A DNA stretch of 64,000 nt from Nipponacmea schrenckii (lineage: Eukaryota > Mollusca > Gastropoda > Lottiidae): positions 46,940,602 to 47,004,601 of the forward strand of contig JAUJPP010000003.1 in assembly GCA_030562195.1 (NCBI GenBank), read 5' to 3'. The notes beneath the pieces are model-generated. The model had not been told where the DNA came from, ran no database searches, and saw nothing but the letters and a program-made list of their open reading frames with translations. The translations under genes and the position numbers were made by a program. Shown one piece after another: positions 35,601-46,887 of this stretch (within the stretch, counting starts at the first letter, position 1; the number at the start of each line of letters is the position of its first letter).

Positions 35601-38600
35601 GAAGTATGAATCAAAAGGAGAAAGACGACTCTGTGTGTAAAAAAAGACTATTTTCTATTCTAAAAAACAACATAATGACAACTTATATTTACATTACGCA
35701 TATAATGTGCAGTTCTCCAAGTTATATTTTCGACTTTCGTTCAGAGAATGGGAAACATTACATCTAAAACTGTCTGTGTATACATGTTACTTGTTTTTTA
35801 TCTTATAGAAGGTGGCCAAATCTCAAGTTAAACAGGGTTCATCCCAAGTTTTTATTTGGTTCTGTTAGTGGCACAGTATCAAAATACTTTACATACGGAA
35901 ATTTCTCTATTCCGCTTTAAAATAACAGGTTAAATCGATCTATATAGAATTTTTTTTTTTGTGAATTCAATTCAAGAAAGACGAGTTGAACACATCTGAA
36001 AAACGCCCACTGCTTGAATCCTAACTATTATAGGCAACACCGGATCAGCTAAATCGTAGATAGATACGCCACTGATGAAAATACTTTATAAAATGGCTAT
36101 AATATTTCTACAAAGCCTGCAAATGATATGTAAAGGCATTTCCAAACCTTGAAATGCGATATGTGTGTTGTTTCCATGTAAAAATCATACGTGTAGATAA
36201 TGTTTTGTTTATATATACAAATACCAAGTTGATCAAAATGGTCAAAAAGCAGATATAAACTTTGCCTAGCAAGATACGCCCACTTCAACACAGGTAGAAA
36301 CTGCTTCAATATTTCTCGAAATGAACCACAATTTGGGCCTAGTCCAAGATCTCATCAATTTACCTGATCACTCCAAATCTATAACTAAAAAACCTTTCAC
36401 CGAAATATCGTCAAATTCGACCTTGAGCATGATCTTATCAATATAATTTAAAGATCACAGAAAATTTCATTTAAATCAGGTGACAACAGTAGTCTAGCCA
36501 ATTTCGACGCGTTTTGACCAAGTCAAGGGCAATAACTCAAAAACATTTAATCGAAAAATCGTAAATATCGAACTTGTCCAAGATCGCATCAATATAAATG
36601 ATCACACCAAATTTCATTTAATTCAGATGAAAACTGTTACACAAGCCAAATTTGCGATCCGGCTCTTTAAAAATTTCAAACTATTTTAGCCATGCCCATG
36701 AGATTGTTACAAATAGAAGAGAAAACCTCGGACACCCCTAATCTGTTACCAACTTCGTGTAACTATTTATTTTAAATTTGCCTTACACCGTGATAATATC
36801 AAACAGTTTAGTTTTCCCCATGTTTACTTTTGGCCACGGCCGTTCAACAAAATCTTTTGTTTGTCATTAAGATTTAGATACATTCGTTTACGAGACGTTT
36901 AACACCAGACCAGCAGTCGGTTCGTGAGATCAACGTCTATAAAAATCCGACTTATATGCAGATTTTCATATGTTTTCACAGTTGATTAGAATTGAAATAA
37001 ACTTGAAAGTATGAAAATGATACCAAAACTATGTTAATAACGTCGCAGAAAGACGATTGAGCATGATTTTTCAAGATATACATGTACATAATATTGGGTA
37101 TGATGTCAGTGAGGAAGCATACTATTAGTAAACTGACATAAATCTAAAACTTATGTTTATAATATAACTACTATTAAATCGTAGGATAGATATATCGTGT
37201 CATTGAATTACATGATTAGAGATATTTTAAGTCATTTATTAGATGAGATATCTAAAGTCATATGTAAAACTTCGAGTATATTATATCATTAAGTCATAGA
37301 TAAAATTAGATATCATGAGGTCATAGGTTATATAGATGCCATAGGATTGATTAAACATCACGAATTCATAGATGAAATTAGATATCATTAGGTCATAGGC
37401 TATATAGATGTCATAGGTTTGATTAAACATCACGAATTCATAGATGAAATTAGATATCACGAAGTCATAGGCTATATAGATGTCATAGGATTGATTTAAT
37501 ATCACGAATTCATAGATGAAATTAGATATCACGAAGTCATAGGCTATATAGATGTCATAGGTTTGATTAGACATCACGAATTCATAGATGAAATTAGATA
37601 TCATGAAGTCATAGGCTATATAGATGTCATAGGTTTGATTAAACATCACGAATTCATAGATGAAATTAGATATCATGAAGTCATAGGCTATATAGATGTC
37701 ATAGGATTGATTTAATATCACGAATTCATAGATGAAATTAGATATCACGAAGTCATAGGCTATATAGATGTCATAGGTTTGATTAGACATCATGAATTCA
37801 TAGATGAAATTAGATATCATGAAGTCATAGGCTATATAGATGTCATAGGTTTGATTAGACATCATGAATTCATAGATGAAATTAGATATCATGAAGTCAT
37901 AGGCTATATAGATGTCATAGGTTTGATTAGACATCATGAATTCATAGATGAAATTAGATATCACGAAGTCATAGGCTATATAGATGTCATAGGTTTGATT
38001 AGACATCACGAATTCATAGATGAGATTGGATATCATGAGGTCATAGGCTATATAGATGTCATAGGTTTGATTAGACATCATGAATTCATAGATGAAATTA
38101 GATATCATGAAGTCATAGGCTATATAGATGTCATAGGTTTGATTAGACATCATGAATTCATAGATGAAATTAGATATCATGAAGTCATAGGCTATATAGA
38201 TGTCATAGGTTTGATTAGACATCATGAATTCATAGATGAAATTAGATATATCGAAGTCATAGGCTATATAGAAAAGTCATAGGTTTGATTAGACATCACG
38301 AATTCATAGATGAAATTAGATATCACGAAGTCATAGGCTATATAGATGTCATAGGTTTGATTAGACATCATGAATTCATAGATGAAATTAGATATATCGA
38401 AGTCATAGGCTATATAGATGTCATAGGTTTGATTAGACATCATGAATTCATAGATGAAATTAGATATCATGAAGTCATAGGCTATATAGATGTCATAGGT
38501 TTGATTAGACATCATGAATTCATAGATGAAATTAGATATCATGAAGTCATAGGCTATATAGATGTCATAGGTTTGATTAGACATCATGAATTCATAGATG

Positions 38601-41600
38601 AAATTAGATATCATGAAGTCATAGGCTATATAGATGTCATAGGTTTGATTAGACATCATGAATTCATAGATGAAATTAGATATCATGAAGTCATAGGCTA
38701 TATAGATGTCATAGGTTTGATTAGACATCATGAATTCATAGATGAAAATAGATATCATGAAGTCATAGGCTATATAGATGTCACTTCCTTAAGTGGCATT
38801 TAGTAGTTGGGATATAGACAGCACGAATTATAGATGAGATTAAATCAGAAGTCATAGGCTTATATAGATGCATAGGTTTGATTAGACATTTCGAATTCAT
38901 AGATGAATTAGATATCATCCCGTCTTTATCAAGCAATATATATATGTCATAGGTTTGATTAGACATCACGAATTCATAGATGAAATTAGATATCATGAAG
39001 TCATAGGCTATATAGATGTCATAGGTTTGATTAGACATCACGAATTCATAGATGAAATTAGATATCATGAAGTCATAAGCTATATAGATGTCATAGGTTT
39101 GATAAGAAATCATGAATTCATAGATGAGATTGGATATCATGAGGTCATAGGTTATATAGATGTCATAGGTTTGATTAGACATCACGAATTCATAGATGAA
39201 GTTAGATATCACGAAGTCATAGGCTATATAGATGTCATAGGTTTGATAAGAAATCACGAATTCATAGATGAAAATAGATATCATGAGGTCATAGGCTATA
39301 TAGATGTCATAGGTTTGATTAGACATCACGAATTCATAGATGAAATTAAATATCACGAAGTCATAGGCTATATAGATGTCATAGGTTTGATTAGACATCT
39401 CGAATTAATAGATGAAATAAGATATCACGAAGTCATAAGCTATATAGATGTCATAGGTTTGATAAGAAATCATGAATTAATAGATGAGATTGGATATCAT
39501 GAGGTCATAGGTTATATAGATGTCATAGGTTTGATTAGACATCACGAATTCATAGATGAAGTTAGATATCACGAAGTCATAGGCTATATAGATGTCATAG
39601 GTTTGATAAGAAATCACGAATTCATAGATGAGATATCATGAGGTCATAGGTATATAGATGTCATAGGTTTGATAAGAAATCATGAATTCATAGATGAGAT
39701 TTGATATCATGAGGTCATAGGCTATATAGATGTCATAGGTTTGATAAGAAATCATGAATTCATAGATGAGATTAGACATCATGAGGTCATAGGTTATATA
39801 GATGCCATAGGTTTGATTAGACATCACGAATTCATATATAAAATTAGATATCATGAAGTCATAGGCTATATAGATGTCATAGGTTTGATAAGAAATCACG
39901 AATTCATAGATGAAATTAAATATCATGAAGTCATAGGTTATATAGATGCCATAAGTTTGATTAGACATCACGAACTCATAGATGAAATTAGATATCACGA
40001 ACATCATAGATGATAGATAGACATAAATCATAGATGAAATTAGATATCACGAAGTCATAGGCTATATAGATGTCATAGGTTTGATTAGACATCATGAATT
40101 CATAGATGAAATTAGATATCATGAAATCATAGATTAGAATAGATAACATGAAAACATAGGTTTGATAAGATTGTTAGAAGGTTACATGAAAGTCATAGTG
40201 TGATTATACAGCATAAAGTCATAGGTTCAGCTAGATATCATGAAATCATAGATTTGATTTAATATCATGAACGCGTTATAGGTTTGATTATTTTATCAAG
40301 GAAGTCATAGATTTGATCATGTATCAAGAAGTCTTGTGATAGATTAGATATTACGAGGTTAGATAATGTCACCTATAAGGGAAAGGGCAATAACATTAAT
40401 GAAGTCATATAGGACTAACGAGACTTAAAATTCGATATTTACATGAAGTCATTATGAGACATCATAAATATTGGGATTTGCGAGACTTAATATGACGTCA
40501 TATATGAGAAATTTTATAACGAATAGACGATTATGATAGATGAGACTATGAAATATCATAGTAAAAGTATTTACGAGGTTATACAGACAGTATATGGAGT
40601 CAAACGACAGAAGATGAGATAAAGAGTCGTTAAAAACATAGTCATAGACAATAATACTGATTAAAATCCCATTTTATTTCTACTCTCAGTGTGAGATGAT
40701 GGATGCATGTTCCCGATATTGAACAACATATCTTTAAGTGTGTAATAATTTTCCTTTTTTGTAGAAACTGCTATCCCAGTAATTTAACTAGTTTTTCTTC
40801 AGGTTTGGAATTTTAATTTCTGGGCCTTTTCTTTTCTAAAAATCGTATAGTCTTAAGATATAGAAACGTCATTTTAATTTTAAAAATTTCTGATGAACAC
40901 ACATAGAGTTAAATGCTAAAATTACGACGGTGGGTTGGGAACACTATTTCTTGTTAGTTAAACTTATAACATTCCAGTCTCCGAGACTAACGTATGGTTT
41001 GTCGGTTTGTCAAACGGATGGTGAACCATCAATTTCAATCGATCCCATAGCATACGGGCTTTAAAATCATGTGTAAAAGTGGGTATTATATACGTTAGTC
41101 ATAAAATAAATCCTATTTATCATAAATAAGACTTACATTAAAGTCAAAGCATCACGACATGGGTGTGTGACACTTTCCTTATGGTCTGCAATATTTCAAT
41201 TAAGCATACACAATATCTCTGAATGTAACAACAGATAAATCATTGAAATTTCAGATGAAAATAGTTAAAGGTTGTATTTGTCTTCTGTCCATAATGTACG
41301 ATAAAAATCTGTGAAGTCAGTGGAAGTAAAAGTACAAATACAAATATATGCTTCGATATAAATACTGATCTGTTCTTTGATTAACGAACGTTGCATGTCA
41401 TTTTTAGGACCATTGTCCATTAATTTATTTTTTCCTTCCAACACAGATCTTAAACAGGACAAATTTACCAGTTCACCATTGATATTAAGTATGGTTTCGG
41501 AAAAAAGATATTTTTTTCCACGTAAGTCAAATAGGTTGAGATAAAGTTTTATTGACCTAAACTGATAATTTATGACGAACTATGTTTTCAAGTTCTCCTC

Positions 41601-44328
41601 TTGACCCCAAAAAGTGATGACATAGAATATTAGAAACTTTCTATTCATGGAGCTTACCACATACATGTAATTACAAGAATTTCAGTTAGTCAAAATAGTT
41701 CATAAATTCTTTTAAGGACTTGATGAAATGACAGTGTTTTGTGCAATTTGTAACTTTTGTAAATTACTTTTCTATTTCTTAAAGAATTTTATTGCTGATT
41801 TTTTTGTTATATTTCAGATTTTTGCAACCGCTCCTTGTGTGCGTTATTCACAGACTACAGGTTTAAAGACACACTACAAGATTCAATTCGAGTAGTTTTC
41901 TTGTTAAACATTATGAATATCTGACTTTGGCCAATTTTGAGGAACTGGTGTATAGGGCAGAAGCCAGTGCAAGTGTCTGTCACAATATGTTCTTATTGAG
42001 AATATAAAAGATATATTTAGGGCATACATGTTATTAAATCTATAATACACACACCAGTTCTTTCCTTATTATAGTGTGATGTAATGTCTATGTATATAAG
42101 GTAAGTTACCACACCCTCCATTTCAATAAACATGTAATTGAAATGATACACCGTGAATATAGATAATTTGTTCTAACAAAAGCTTGCCTACAACATCCTG
42201 AAAGAGGTTTTTTTTATTGTTATTTCTTATTGACTACGTGTATTGCAATGAATCAGGATACATGAATTTGATACATATTTTTCAGTGGCCATATCAAGGA
42301 AGACAACTTTTCCTCTCGTGTTTCATATTACATAGATATGGAACGTATTTTTTTTGAACACATTTAGAATTTCGTTAATGCTTCAGATTATATAATTATA
42401 TTGAGGCTTATCATACTAGCATTTAAAAACGCCCGCGTCATTATCTGGTTTATGTTCAGATTGAATGTGGAATTAATTCTTCAGCGTTATTATGGTGATC
42501 ATTTCATGATTTACCTTTTTAAAGGTCAAATATAGTTTTTTATATAAGTTATCTCTTTAAATCTATATAATGTCAAGTCAAAATATATATACTATAAAAT
42601 ATATATAAAAGCTTAATCTCTAATCACGAAAAGACATCATCTCTATTATTTTTCGTTTTAAGTTTGGACGTGTCAGACGATCAGAAAAGTAGGACGTAAT
42701 ACTCCATTCATTTTATTTCATTTGGACGTGTTGATCAACTGTAGCATAAAAACATTTTCTTCTACAAATCCTATACTCTATTAGTCTTGCTAGCTATCAT
42801 ATAAACCTTTCAGCCTTCCAAACGAATTCATAGTTTAAAATGATCTTGCTCGTATACAACATCCACAACCACTATTCCTGTGCAGTTGAAAGTTCTTAAA
42901 TTGAGCCAACGTTCAACAAGTACTCAATTTTAACCCATTAACTTAATTTATCATAAAAAGGAGACTTCGGGCAATTTACCTTAAGGACATTTTATGATTA
43001 ACTTGGTGATTTCTTTGACAAAGTTATTTAGTAATGAAAATCATCAATTAAGGTAACTGCAATAAGATAGGCGATGTAATATAATATTGGGTGTTTCCAA
43101 TATGATACCCTGCCTCTAACGATCTTAGAATTATATATTGCGAAATAATACATGACAAGCAGAAGTCATTATGTAGCATATTGCTAAAGAGTCATGTTTT
43201 AATGAGCTAAATACTAATTTGTCCATGGATTGACTTTCTATGATATATCAGGAATCAACACTGATGTACAATAGATGAATTTGAACAGGTGAAAATAGTT
43301 GCCAATAAGCGTTAGGTGTTAAATTGGTGTTTTGAGAGGGCTTCTTGACGTCACCAACCAATCTAATTTGGAAATTTATTTAACAGCTAATACAGCAGAA
43401 ATAGAGTTGAAACCTTCACACGTATTTAAGTTGGTCAATAGTTACTGTAGCAATCTATTGTTACTAATGAAATCATAGCGATTCAGGGAGAAATACTGTC
43501 CCGTTTGGAAATCAATATTCTGTCAGGTCGAAATAACTTAAGCTATACAGAGGAAACCATATAAGACGGATTACGCCGTAGACGCATGACATCGAAGGCA
43601 TAACTTCGCCACATACTTATCTCTGACTTATCTTTTCTAGGGTTTTACTTACAGGGCCTTTTATCATGAACCAGGAGTCAGGGGTTAACATAACTAAAGT
43701 ATAACTTAGCGTTGCTCACGTTTTCAAGGGACTTTGTGAGAGATAACTGTAATTATTTCTTTATTAATGTATATGTAGATCAAGTGAAATAGACATATGT
43801 TGCGATATATAATAATATTCAAACACCAACCAAGAAGGCAGGAACAAAGAGTAGGTTTCTTTCCTCCTTCAGATTAAATTATTAAAATAAAAATTTCATC
43901 TTACGGGTATGTAAAGTTCGTAGCCCTTTCCTCTATGTACGAGGTCAAAGTAACAATATGCTTAAATCATTTTAAACTTCCTTGAGCGATTAAGATAAAA
44001 CAAAAAGGGAAAATAGTTATAGGTTATACTCAAAAGAAATTAAAGAGAAAGTACATTGTATCGAATGCCTTTAAGCTACGATTAAGTATTTTAGTTTTAG
44101 CGATAATGTTTAAAGTCAACTTGAACGACCTAAGTCTGTATTGATAAATGTTGCCATGCTGTGGATTTCTAGCCATCATTATGGTAAACAAACCACATTG
44201 ATAGTGAAAAAGATTGCAATCTTACCTGAGTTTGAGGTAGCTGACGTGACATGGCTAAAAATCAAACATAACAAATTGAGAATAATAAAAATGTAATAGA
44301 ATATCCGTTTATATTTTAATTCCTCCAT
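32667..44328 (-). CDS. Mucin-like type I membrane protein, three exons with a 9.9-kb first intron
   Basis: Exon 1 (44328-44226) encodes 34 residues: MEELKYKR, a hydrophobic core and SHVTSATSNS, a typical signal peptide, then a TCAG|GTAAGA donor in phase 1. Exon 2 (34370-32948) starts in phase 1 after TTTCAG. It encodes about 475 residues, very rich in Ser, Thr and Pro, with an imperfect repeat built on DVMSSNIVP, ending in a transmembrane helix near residues 484-506 and RRR. Exon 3 (32763-32667) joins in phase 2 and gives a short tail with several Tyr, ending DDEVW. Total 540 residues. The join of exon 1 to exon 2 is inferred from phase, strand and topology; other exons may lie between. Probably an O-glycosylated cell-surface protein; specific function unknown. 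The intron holds the 72-bp satellite. Confidence 0.68.
34500..34590 (-). repeat. Duplicated exon fragment of the mucin-like gene, inside its intron
   Basis: About 90 bp here repeat, with a few mismatches, the stretch at about 34155-34240 in exon 2 of the mucin-like gene (shared landmarks TAATAGTTTTAGTTGG and GTGCATCACTTGACACC). The copy lies about 130 bp beyond the exon's acceptor, in the same orientation. It is not flanked by an obvious exon of its own, so it looks like a pseudo-exon left by local duplication. Confidence 0.75.
34591..37280. other. Intron of the mucin-like gene, left part
   Basis: AT-rich. Holds the two-unit tandem remnant at 36.4 kb and a CGCCACTG near 36065-36072 that could be a lone hAT end. 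No exon in phase 1 was recognised. Confidence 0.45.
36380..36700 (-). repeat. Two-unit remnant of the GATGAAACTTGG tandem family
   Basis: Two diverged units of about 165 bp with AATTTCATTTAAATC/AATTTCATTTAATTC, ATCGTCAAATTCGACC/ATCGTAAATATCGAAC and AAGGGCAATAACTCAAAAAC. The orientation matches the 52.4-kb array. No head or tail is recognisable. Confidence 0.65.
37281..40130. repeat. 72-bp satellite array, about 39 units
   Basis: Unit of 72 bp, e.g. from GATTAGACATCATGAATTC to ATATAGATGTCATAGGTTT, repeated head to tail. Each unit usually holds a GAATTC and a GATATC site and is itself made of three diverged sub-repeats sharing a (AGA)TATCATGAA(T)TCATAG core. Units are most uniform at about 37780-38780. 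Between 38955 and 39640 variants recur in blocks of five units (360 bp), a higher-order repeat; 37340-37780 shows a three-unit (216 bp) pattern. Both strands are open for hundreds of codons because 72 is a multiple of three and units lack stops; I do not consider these proteins. The array lies in the putative first intron of the mucin-like gene. Confidence 0.97.
40131..40620. repeat. Decayed edge of the 72-bp satellite
   Basis: Fragments such as CATGAAATCATAGATT and AAGTCATAG persist with irregular spacing and fade into unique sequence by about 40620. A similar short fade is seen before the array at about 37200-37280. This pattern fits unequal exchange homogenising the centre of the array and leaving diverged edges. 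Confidence 0.6.
40985..41101. repeat. Short inverted-repeat segment
   Basis: GACTAACGTAT at the left and ATACGTTAGTC at the right enclose about 95 bp. It could be a tiny inverted-repeat element; no target duplication is evident. Confidence 0.35.
41265..41547 (-). CDS. Possible terminal exon of an unrecognised gene
   Basis: After an acceptor-like TTATCAGTTTAG (minus strand, ending near 41548) the frame stays open for about 93 codons to a TAA at 41265. The peptide has a coding-like mix: LYLNLFDLRGKKYLFSE, LNINGELVNLSCLRSVLEG and DFYRTLWTEDKYNL at the end. Its acceptor phase (2 or 0) does not fit the phase-1 donor of the mucin-like signal-peptide exon, so it is not simply part of that gene. No family is recognised; it could be a decayed gene or chance. 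Confidence 0.3.
42674..42720 (+). mobile_element. 5'-truncated SINE copy with target duplication
   Basis: About 47 bp (GATCAGAAAAGTAGGACG, ACTCCATTCATTTTATTTCA) match the last 45 bp of the SINE at 61213-61529. They are flanked by an exact 11-bp repeat, TTTGGACGTGT, at 42663-42673 and 42721-42731. Confidence 0.75.
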
Positions 44329-44754
44329 AAATTCGGCAACTTTTACAACTGTTTTCCTTCTAAATGATCTTTAATTGATATATCTTTCAAATCAGAATGA
44401 TTTCGCAATACACCTGTACATCCCAGCTTTTACCTGTCAATGAATTATTACGACTGGTTGACACAGACTATCACACGTGGATTTTAGCCAACACTGACGT
44501 ATATTTGTATAGACCCGGTTGTCACGGATGTCAAGCAGACGAGATATTATAGGGCCTCTAAAGTCATCTACCTAGAGATGAAAGCAGTAGTAAGTCCCAA
44601 ATTTCATAATACTTATAAATGACATACAATTTAAAAAGTAATTTTTTAATGAAACACAAACCTTATCATTTCTACAGTTTTAATCACCTAATTTCCTTCT
44701 CGCTATATCGTATAATCCCACGAAAAATAGTAATCAAAGTATCCCCATTTCACA

Positions 44755-44815
44755 CTTCATGGCGTTCCATCATTAGTCCATAAGGTGCAGTGTAGGATTT
44801 GAAACTCATTCATTT
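44755..44815 (+). mobile_element. SINE 3' fragment
   Basis: CACTTCATGGCGTTCC, CATTAGTCCATAAGGT and ACTCATTCATTTT align with the 3' part of the SINE at 61.2 kb, with small deletions. No target duplication was found. Confidence 0.6.
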
Positions 44816-44886
44816 TAGCGAAGAGTTCCATGGAAAACGAAACCAAACGTCCAATTTTCATGTTGAAAAGTAATTTAGGGAGATGT

Positions 44887-45152
44887 TAGTCCGAAACTTG
44901 CTGACTCTATTCCAAGCCTCTGGTAGCTATTTGGACAGATATTGCTGGTGAGAGTCAGAAAAAAAAGAAAAACTTGGGATTATCCGCATATCCGAGGGTA
45001 CGGGGATTTTAAATGTATTTACATACCTCGAATACACCAAACCTCGATTTATTTGGAAAGATGGATGTTTTTATAGTTCAATGATATAATCATTATCCCT
45101 TCACTACTCATGTCACACAATTAGGCAACGTATCAAATAAGAGTTTTCCGAA
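44887..45152. mobile_element. Diverged copy of the 51.7-kb short element
   Basis: It shares TAGTCCGAAACTTGCT, AGCTATTTGGACAGATAT and GATGTTTTTA...TTCA with the copy at 51701-51948, in the same orientation and spacing. The right terminus is decayed (GAGTTTTCCGAAG) and no target duplication remains, so it is probably older. Confidence 0.72.
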
Positions 45153-45849
45153 GCCTTTTTACGGGTCGATGTTTTAGTCGGCTAACTAATCTCGACTGAG
45201 ATATTTAGAATTTAGATATAAAATAATTTCCTAATTAGTCTCAGTGGTCAAATAATAATATTCCCTCCCTTGAAGTAAATCGTATATAAAACGTAGACCT
45301 TGTTTATGTATTAAATTATAATATTATACCGGTAGAAGACTTTACAATGTTGTAAATATTATCACAACAATGTCGTGTGGATTTGTATGTTGTGTCATGG
45401 TGTATATAGACCTCATATAAAACATAACATATAAATATACATGGAATCCTGCATTTATTTAAATATATGTATATATTCCATAATTGGACGGCTAATACTT
45501 ACATCAATCAAACGCAGAGAATTTCTAATGATCGGAAAAATGAACTGGTGGATCGAGTCCATTTATTAAGGAAGAAGATGGAGTCCATTCTTTTTACCAG
45601 AAGAAAGCAGCAAGGAGTATATCAGAGGGCATGATATATAAAACGGTGTTCCCTAACGCTCTACTAAACTTTTAATTGTATTGTTCTGCACTGAAGTCAT
45701 CTTTTTTTGACGCTTAACAATGCGAGAATGCATCTTTAACGAATCAGCTGAACATTTTTTAAATTTATCGATGTATGAACAGGAAAAAAAACCTGTGTAC
45801 AATGCAACACCAAATTGAAATGTATATACATATGTATTAATCTATTTCA

Positions 45850-46507
45850 AACCCACTGATACACACCAACTTTTATTGAAAAGCTCTTTTCATCCTAAGC
45901 AAACATTTTCAGGCATATTAAAATCGCAAGTTTTACGGTTCCGTAGAATTTGCACTAGAACAGAGGATTTTGATGATGCGTGCCAATTAGTCTTTAAGAA
46001 ATTGCGAGAGCGGGGATATTCAAAACGATATCTCCGCAGCATCAAAATCAAAACTCTTTCAGAAATTGAGAACCGGAACACAATCCTCGTTCCGGTAAAC
46101 TCTAATCAATCTTTCGGATCACGGCCGTGCAGATATACAAGATGTAGAACCTTCGAGCATATTTTAACAACCACTTCCTTCTCTAATAAACATAACGGTA
46201 AACAATACCCTATTAACGGTGAGCTTTCTGTACCAGCACAAATATTATTTACCTAATTTCATGCGACAAATGCCACTTACAATACGTAGGCGAAACTCAA
46301 AACTCTTTGAGAGAAAGAATTAACGGTCATCGTTTCGACATCTCCCATCACCTGGATAAACCTATTGGGAACCATTTCAATTCTTTCAACCATTCCTTAG
46401 CAGATATGAAAGTGACACCCATTGAAAAAGTCATCACATTAGAACACACCAACCCTAAAAGTTCAAGACTATACAGGGAGAGCTTTTGGATGAATCAACT
46501 ATTGTAA
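45850..46507 (+). pseudogene. C-terminal fragment of a second Penelope-like element with GIY-YIG domain
   Basis: The frame from about 45850 reads YFKPTDTHQLLLKSSFHP, the usual linker after a Penelope-type reverse transcriptase, then LRERGYSKRYL and a Cys-rich RPCRYTRCRTF segment. After a single-base frameshift near 46230 it continues NIIYLISCDKCHLQYVGET and SLRERINGHR, a GIY-YIG nuclease motif, to a stop at 46507. The RT core is absent upstream. It differs in sequence from the element at 8.5-10.6 kb. Confidence 0.8.
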
Positions 46508-46520
46508 ACATAACTTTAAC

Positions 46521-46850
46521 CTGACTGACTGACTGACTGGTAGGTATGGTGTCTGGTAATCAAAACCATATCGCAGACGTTGAGTAAGGAGCGACCTGCT
46601 CCTATGGCTTCTTCTATATCTTTACTCATCGTTCTTCTTCTGTATCTTCCTTCTTCGTTCTTCTTCTGTATCTTGATTCTTCATTCTTCTTCTGTAACTG
46701 TCTTCTTTCTTCTTATAGAGAGCGATGTGCTCTTATGACTTCATCTGTCCTTCTTCTGTAAAGAGCGATGTGCTCTTTAAACTTCTTCTGTCCTTCTTCT
46801 GTGATTCTTCTTGACGTTTTACCGAAGACTGAGTCCACGTTCGACGTCAT
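46521..46850 (+). repeat. GACT microsatellite and CTT-rich tract
   Basis: (GACT)n at 46521-46540 is followed by about 300 bp of TTCTTCTTCTGT-type low-complexity sequence. AGAGCGATGTGCTCTT occurs twice (near 46727 and 46760) and is partly palindromic. The tract separates the Penelope remnant from the tail of the non-LTR remnant. Confidence 0.7.
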
Positions 46851-46887
46851 ACGTACAGATGAGCAGGACGCTCTTCTGATGTGCTAC

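Noticed and set aside
36057..36072. ATACGCCACTG as a hAT end
   Set aside because: No matching opposite end or 8-bp duplication was found nearby.
37281..39641. Long open frames on both strands of the 72-bp array
   Set aside because: They follow from a 72-bp period without stop codons; peptides are pure repeats on both strands, with no start context, splice sites or homology.
37281..40130. CRISPR-like regular repeats
   Set aside because: Units are head-to-tail satellite copies with no unique spacers, in an intron-bearing animal genome.
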